In this document: positions 61,857 to 64,000 of the stretch, in pieces | Layout: every line of letters begins with the position of its first letter | Position numbering within the stretch: the stretch's first letter is position 1 | DNA from: Clostridiales bacterium | GTDB lineage: Bacteria > Bacillota > Clostridia > Oscillospirales > Oscillospiraceae | Length of the DNA: 64,000 nucleotides | Reading direction: 5' to 3' | Assembly (NCBI GenBank): GCA_029008095.1 | Contig: JAQXJB010000019.1 | Coordinates: 62,001 to 126,000, forward strand | Made by a program: the position numbers and the translations under genes | The notes under the pieces: model-generated | The model's database searches: none | What the model was told of the DNA's origin: nothing | Seen by the model: only the letters and a program-made list of their open reading frames with translations

Positions 61857-62584
61857 TTGCCTGCCTCCTCCATAAAGGTACATCCTATCTTGGTGTTGTC
61901 CATTATGTCAGGGAAGACATCGGCAACGGAGCCGCGCTTTGCCACGGACCCGCCGGAGATCAGCACCAGCTCGTCTGCCAGACGGATAATGCGCTCTTGA
62001 TGTGAGATTATGATAATGGTGCTGTTGGAATTCCTGTGGATGTTCTCAAATGTTTCCGTGAGCTTGGCGAAGCTCCAGAGGTCGATGCCTGCCTCGGGCT
62101 CGTCAAAAATCATGAGAGAAGCGTTGCGGGCCAGAATACTGGCGATCTCAATGCGCTTTACCTCGCCGCCGGAGAGGGAGGTGTCTATCTCGCGGTTGAC
62201 ATATTCTTCGGCGCAGAGACCAACCTTGGTCAGGTAGCTGCAGCAGTCGGCACTTTTTAGCTTTTTGCCGGCCGCGATGGAGAGCATGTCAATGACCTGC
62301 ATTCCCTTGAAGCGGGGCGGCTGCTGGAAGCCGTAGCTTACACCCAGTCGGGCGCGCTCGGTGACAGATTTGCCGGTAAGCTCCTCACCGTCATAGACTA
62401 TGCTGCCGGAGCTGGCCTCAACCAGACCCATAATGGCCTTGGCGAGAGTGGTTTTGCCGCCGCCGTTGGGGCCGGTGATGACGACGAACTTGCCGGTATC
62501 TATGTCGAGGTTGATATTTTTAAGAATGTCCAACTGTCCTTTTTCTGTTTCGACAGTGTAATTTAATTTTTTTATGCTAAGCAT
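61853..62584 (-). CDS. sufC: SufC-type Fe-S assembly ATPase (SmsC)
   Basis: A 243-residue ABC-type ATPase that pairs with the SufB-like protein. Walker A is GPNGGGKTT, the signature is LSGGEVKRIEIASIL, Walker B is LMIFDEPEAGIDLWS, and the switch His is in ISHQERI. The GIDLWSF segment after Walker B is a SufC mark. The ATG at 62584 has GGAGGAAC upstream; an in-frame extension back to 62662 lacks a ribosome binding site. It is the first gene of the Suf-CODH/ACS run. Confidence 0.9.
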   Translation of the reverse strand: MLSIKKLNYTVETEKGQLDILKNINLDIDTGKFVVITGPNGGGKTTLAKAIMGLVEASSGSIVYDGEELTGKSVTERARLGVSYGFQQPPRFKGMQVIDMLSIAAGKKLKSADCCSYLTKVGLCAEEYVNREIDTSLSGGEVKRIEIASILARNASLMIFDEPEAGIDLWSFAKLTETFENIHRNSNSTIIIISHQERIIRLADELVLISGGSVAKRGSVADVFPDIMDNTKIGCTFMEEAGK

Positions 62585-62676
62585 TACGTTCCTCCGCGCT
62601 GAAATTAGAAAAATACGGTAGTACATGCGGGAAATAGGCCAAGTGGGCAGAAAACAACCCATACTTCGTCAATGTG

Positions 62677-62734
62677 AGTATACCACAAACTTACCGTTTT
62701 GTCGACAATGAAAATGCGTTAAAAATGCATTTTC
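62677..62734 (-). promoter_or_regulatory. Promoter of the sufC operon with an upstream inverted repeat
   Basis: On the minus strand TCGACA (62700-62705) and TATACT (62677-62682) lie 17 bases apart. Just upstream is GAAAATGC-N9-GCATTTTC (62710-62734), a perfect 8-bp inverted repeat that could be a repressor or activator site, for example an iron or Fe-S sensor (inference). The remainder of 62585-62914 is AT-rich with a C-run near 62775 and no gene. Confidence 0.55.
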
Positions 62735-62871
62735 AGAGGATTTGACAGAACTGCCTAAAACCGAGAAGCATATCCCCCCCCACCGCATACTTTTGACCAA
62801 AACATAAGCATATAATGTAATAAGGTGTAAAAACGAATTTTTCGAAAAACAATGATGTGGTGCGGTTTTCG

Positions 62872-62901
62872 TTGACATATGCCGCCGCAGGGTGTTATAA
62901 T
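62872..62901 (+). promoter_or_regulatory. Promoter of tRNA-Leu
   Basis: Consensus TTGACA and TATAAT with an 18-base spacer, ending 13 bases before the mature tRNA. Near-perfect elements fit a stable-RNA gene. Confidence 0.8.
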
Positions 62902-62914
62902 ACATAACACTTAT

Positions 62915-63003
62915 GCCGGTGTGGCGAAATTGGCAGACGCCCGGGACTTAAAATCCCGTGCGGGGCGACCCGCGTACCGGTTCGATCCCGGTCACCGGCA
63001 CCA
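62915..63003 (+). tRNA. tRNA-Leu (UAA anticodon), CCA encoded
   Basis: The acceptor stem GCCGGTG pairs with CACCGGC, followed by discriminator A and encoded CCA. The anticodon loop CTTAAAA contains TAA. A long variable arm (TGCGGGGCGACCCGC) makes it a class II tRNA. The T-arm is CCGGTTCGATCCCGG. It decodes UUA and UUG. Confidence 0.96.
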
Positions 63004-63005
63004 AA

Positions 63006-63040
63006 AATCGGCAAGCTTCGACAGAAGATTGCCGATTTTT
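63006..63040 (+). terminator. Terminator of tRNA-Leu
   Basis: Arms AATCGGCAA / TTGCCGATT followed by a short T-run, directly after the tRNA end. Confidence 0.8.
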
Positions 63041-63175
63041 ACTTATTACCTTTTCACTCTTCACTATTCACTGATCTGCGCATTGGGGCTTTTTGGAAGG
63101 TAAAAGGTAATAGTGAAGAAGTAGGGACTGCCGTTACGCTAACGGCGTACAGCATAAAATGCATATATAAAGAAT

Positions 63176-63285
63176 ATGTCATTCTGAGCCCGCCGGAGGC
63201 GGATGCAAAGAATCGCCGCAATGACGGGGCTGCCGATGTAATGGCGGCGCGGAGATATTTCGCAAGCTCAGAATGACATTGTTTT
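63176..63285. repeat. Second copy of the dispersed inverted repeat unit
   Basis: Bounded by TGTCATTCTGAG and its reverse complement CTCAGAATGACA, with AAGAATCGCCG and GGCGCGGAGATA in between, corresponding to the GAAGAATCTCC ends of the copy near 15.7 kb. Here the TGTCATTCTGAG ends are outermost; in the other copy they face each other. Just upstream (63046-63125) is a second, looser inverted pair based on ATTACCTTTT and TTCACTATT. Nothing else is evident in the 63043-63356 gap. Confidence 0.65.
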
Positions 63286-63356
63286 TATATTTGATATTAT
63301 TATAGCTTCTGCGCTGACTACAATATGGTCACGCGCTGCCGTAATGCGGACAACCA

Positions 63357-63389
63357 TAAAAAAAGCTCCCCGGACTGAGCCGGGGAGCT
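63357..63389 (-). terminator. Terminator of the SDR gene
   Basis: 10-bp arms AGCTCCCCGG / CCGGGGAGCT. On the minus strand it is followed by a T-run, and it lies 19 bases after the stop codon of the short-chain dehydrogenase. Confidence 0.85.
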
Positions 63390-63407
63390 GATACGCGCTG
63401 TATGTAA

Positions 63408-64000
63408 TTACTTCTTGAAGCCGTCGCCCATGTAGCAGAAAGCCATAGTGAGATCCATGTCGCTGAGTCTCTTTGCCTCAGCTCTGTTGACGGTCTCGGG
63501 AACGGGGAAGGGATAATTCATGTGGACGAGAGCGTCGTTCATGATGATGCCGGAGCCGTGGAGTTCCTCGGCGTGGAGCAGGGAGTGGACGAGAGCGGCG
63601 CCGCCGACCTCGGGGGGGATCATGCCCTCAAAGCCAGGCATTGCGAACAGCTTGGGATCGAAATTGGGTCTCTCCTTTGCTATCTTGCTCAGGTCCATGC
63701 GGCCAACACCTGCGGGAGTGAGGCAGAATACGTTGACGCCGGTGCCCTTGACCTCGTTGGCCAGGGACATGATGATGGAGGTAGCGGCCGCCTTGCCGGC
63801 AGTGTAGATAGAGCCGCCCACCATAGGAGGACAATAGTGGAACTGGGTGGTGCTGTAGGTAACTATGCCGTGCTTGCGCTCAATCATGGCGGGAACGAAT
63901 TCCTTGACGGCCATCATGACGCCCTTGCCGGAGATATTGAAGGATGCCTCCAGATCGGCTACGGAAGAGCCGAGGATGGGGCCGTTGAGGCGCATGTTCA
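63408..64000 (-). CDS. Short-chain dehydrogenase/reductase (partial, 5' end outside window)
   Basis: The C-terminal 196 or so residues of a Rossmann-fold SDR; the N-terminal cofactor-binding motif lies beyond the window edge and the frame is open to the last base. The catalytic Ser (VTYSTTQFHY) and the Tyr-x-x-x-Lys (YTAGKAAA) are present, as is the N-containing SFNISGKGVMMAVKEF helix. Downstream of the catalytic motif is VFCLTPAGVGRM, in the place of the usual PG motif. The substrate is unknown. The first methionine seen here is not taken as the start. Confidence 0.85.
   Translation of the reverse strand, partial: NMRLNGPILGSSVADLEASFNISGKGVMMAVKEFVPAMIERKHGIVTYSTTQFHYCPPMVGGSIYTAGKAAATSIIMSLANEVKGTGVNVFCLTPAGVGRMDLSKIAKERPNFDPKLFAMPGFEGMIPPEVGGAALVHSLLHAEELHGSGIIMNDALVHMNYPFPVPETVNRAEAKRLSDMDLTMAFCYMGDGFKK

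Noticed and set aside
1..64000. CRISPR array, prophage, integrase or insertion sequence
   Set aside because: No regularly spaced direct repeats and no recognisable transposase, integrase or phage structural protein was seen anywhere in the window.

Overview
The window looks like a chromosomal segment of an anaerobic, spore-forming member of the Clostridia, most likely the Oscillospirales (inference). The evidence is a small acid-soluble spore protein, an S-layer-homology protein, many clostridial lipoproteins, a CO dehydrogenase/acetyl-CoA synthase cluster and oxygen-sensitive glycyl radical enzymes. No rRNA, CRISPR array, transposase or phage gene was seen. One tRNA (Leu, UAA) is present. 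Both ends cut genes: proB on the left and a short-chain dehydrogenase on the right.

Layout. 0-3 kb: proline operon proB(partial)-proA-proC. 3-6 kb: S-layer-homology surface protein, DUF1846 protein, spore protein. 6.4-13.8 kb: an MMPL/RND exporter overlapping a 1638-residue GLUG-repeat surface protein. 14-23 kb: flavoprotein, BirA, TrmO, GNAT, P-loop kinase-like protein and Dus, an unknown protein, PepT and an OFA-type transporter. 23.3-27.3 kb: phosphate operon pstS-C-A-B-phoU, whose PstS is circularly permuted. 27.4-31.7 kb: HEAT-like protein, alanine racemase, polar amino-acid ABC transporter. 31.9-38.2 kb: a PucR-type regulator divergent from a D-cysteine desulfhydrase-like enzyme, RidA, a PatB-type C-S lyase and an orphan solute-binding lipoprotein. 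38.2-42.1 kb: UppP, an Ldh-family dehydrogenase, a zinc-ribbon membrane protein, and cysteine synthase behind a hairpin-rich leader that can hide its ribosome binding site.

42.3-55.5 kb is the most interesting block. Two LysR regulators face away from a glycyl-radical activase, a first glycyl radical enzyme (GRE), a complete ribose-type ABC importer (lipoprotein, two permeases, double ATPase) and a second GRE. The two GREs are clear paralogues. Both read G-C-V-Y-P-C at the catalytic cysteine, where GRE dehydratases and decarboxylases have Cys-x-Glu and pyruvate formate-lyase has Cys-Cys. This points to an uncharacterised import-and-radical-cleavage pathway for a small, possibly sugar- or polyol-like, compound (inference).

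55.5-62.9 kb (minus strand): a two-gene SufC/SufB-like (SMS-type) Fe-S assembly pair, then cooS, cooC and acsB. The cluster stops after acsB, so the corrinoid protein and methyltransferase genes of the Wood-Ljungdahl pathway are not beside it. The intergenic stretch between the GRE block and acsB is packed with hairpins. A dispersed repeat unit beginning TGTCATTCTGAG occurs near 15.7 kb and 63.2 kb.

Functions are assigned from motifs and gene order read by eye. No database search was run.
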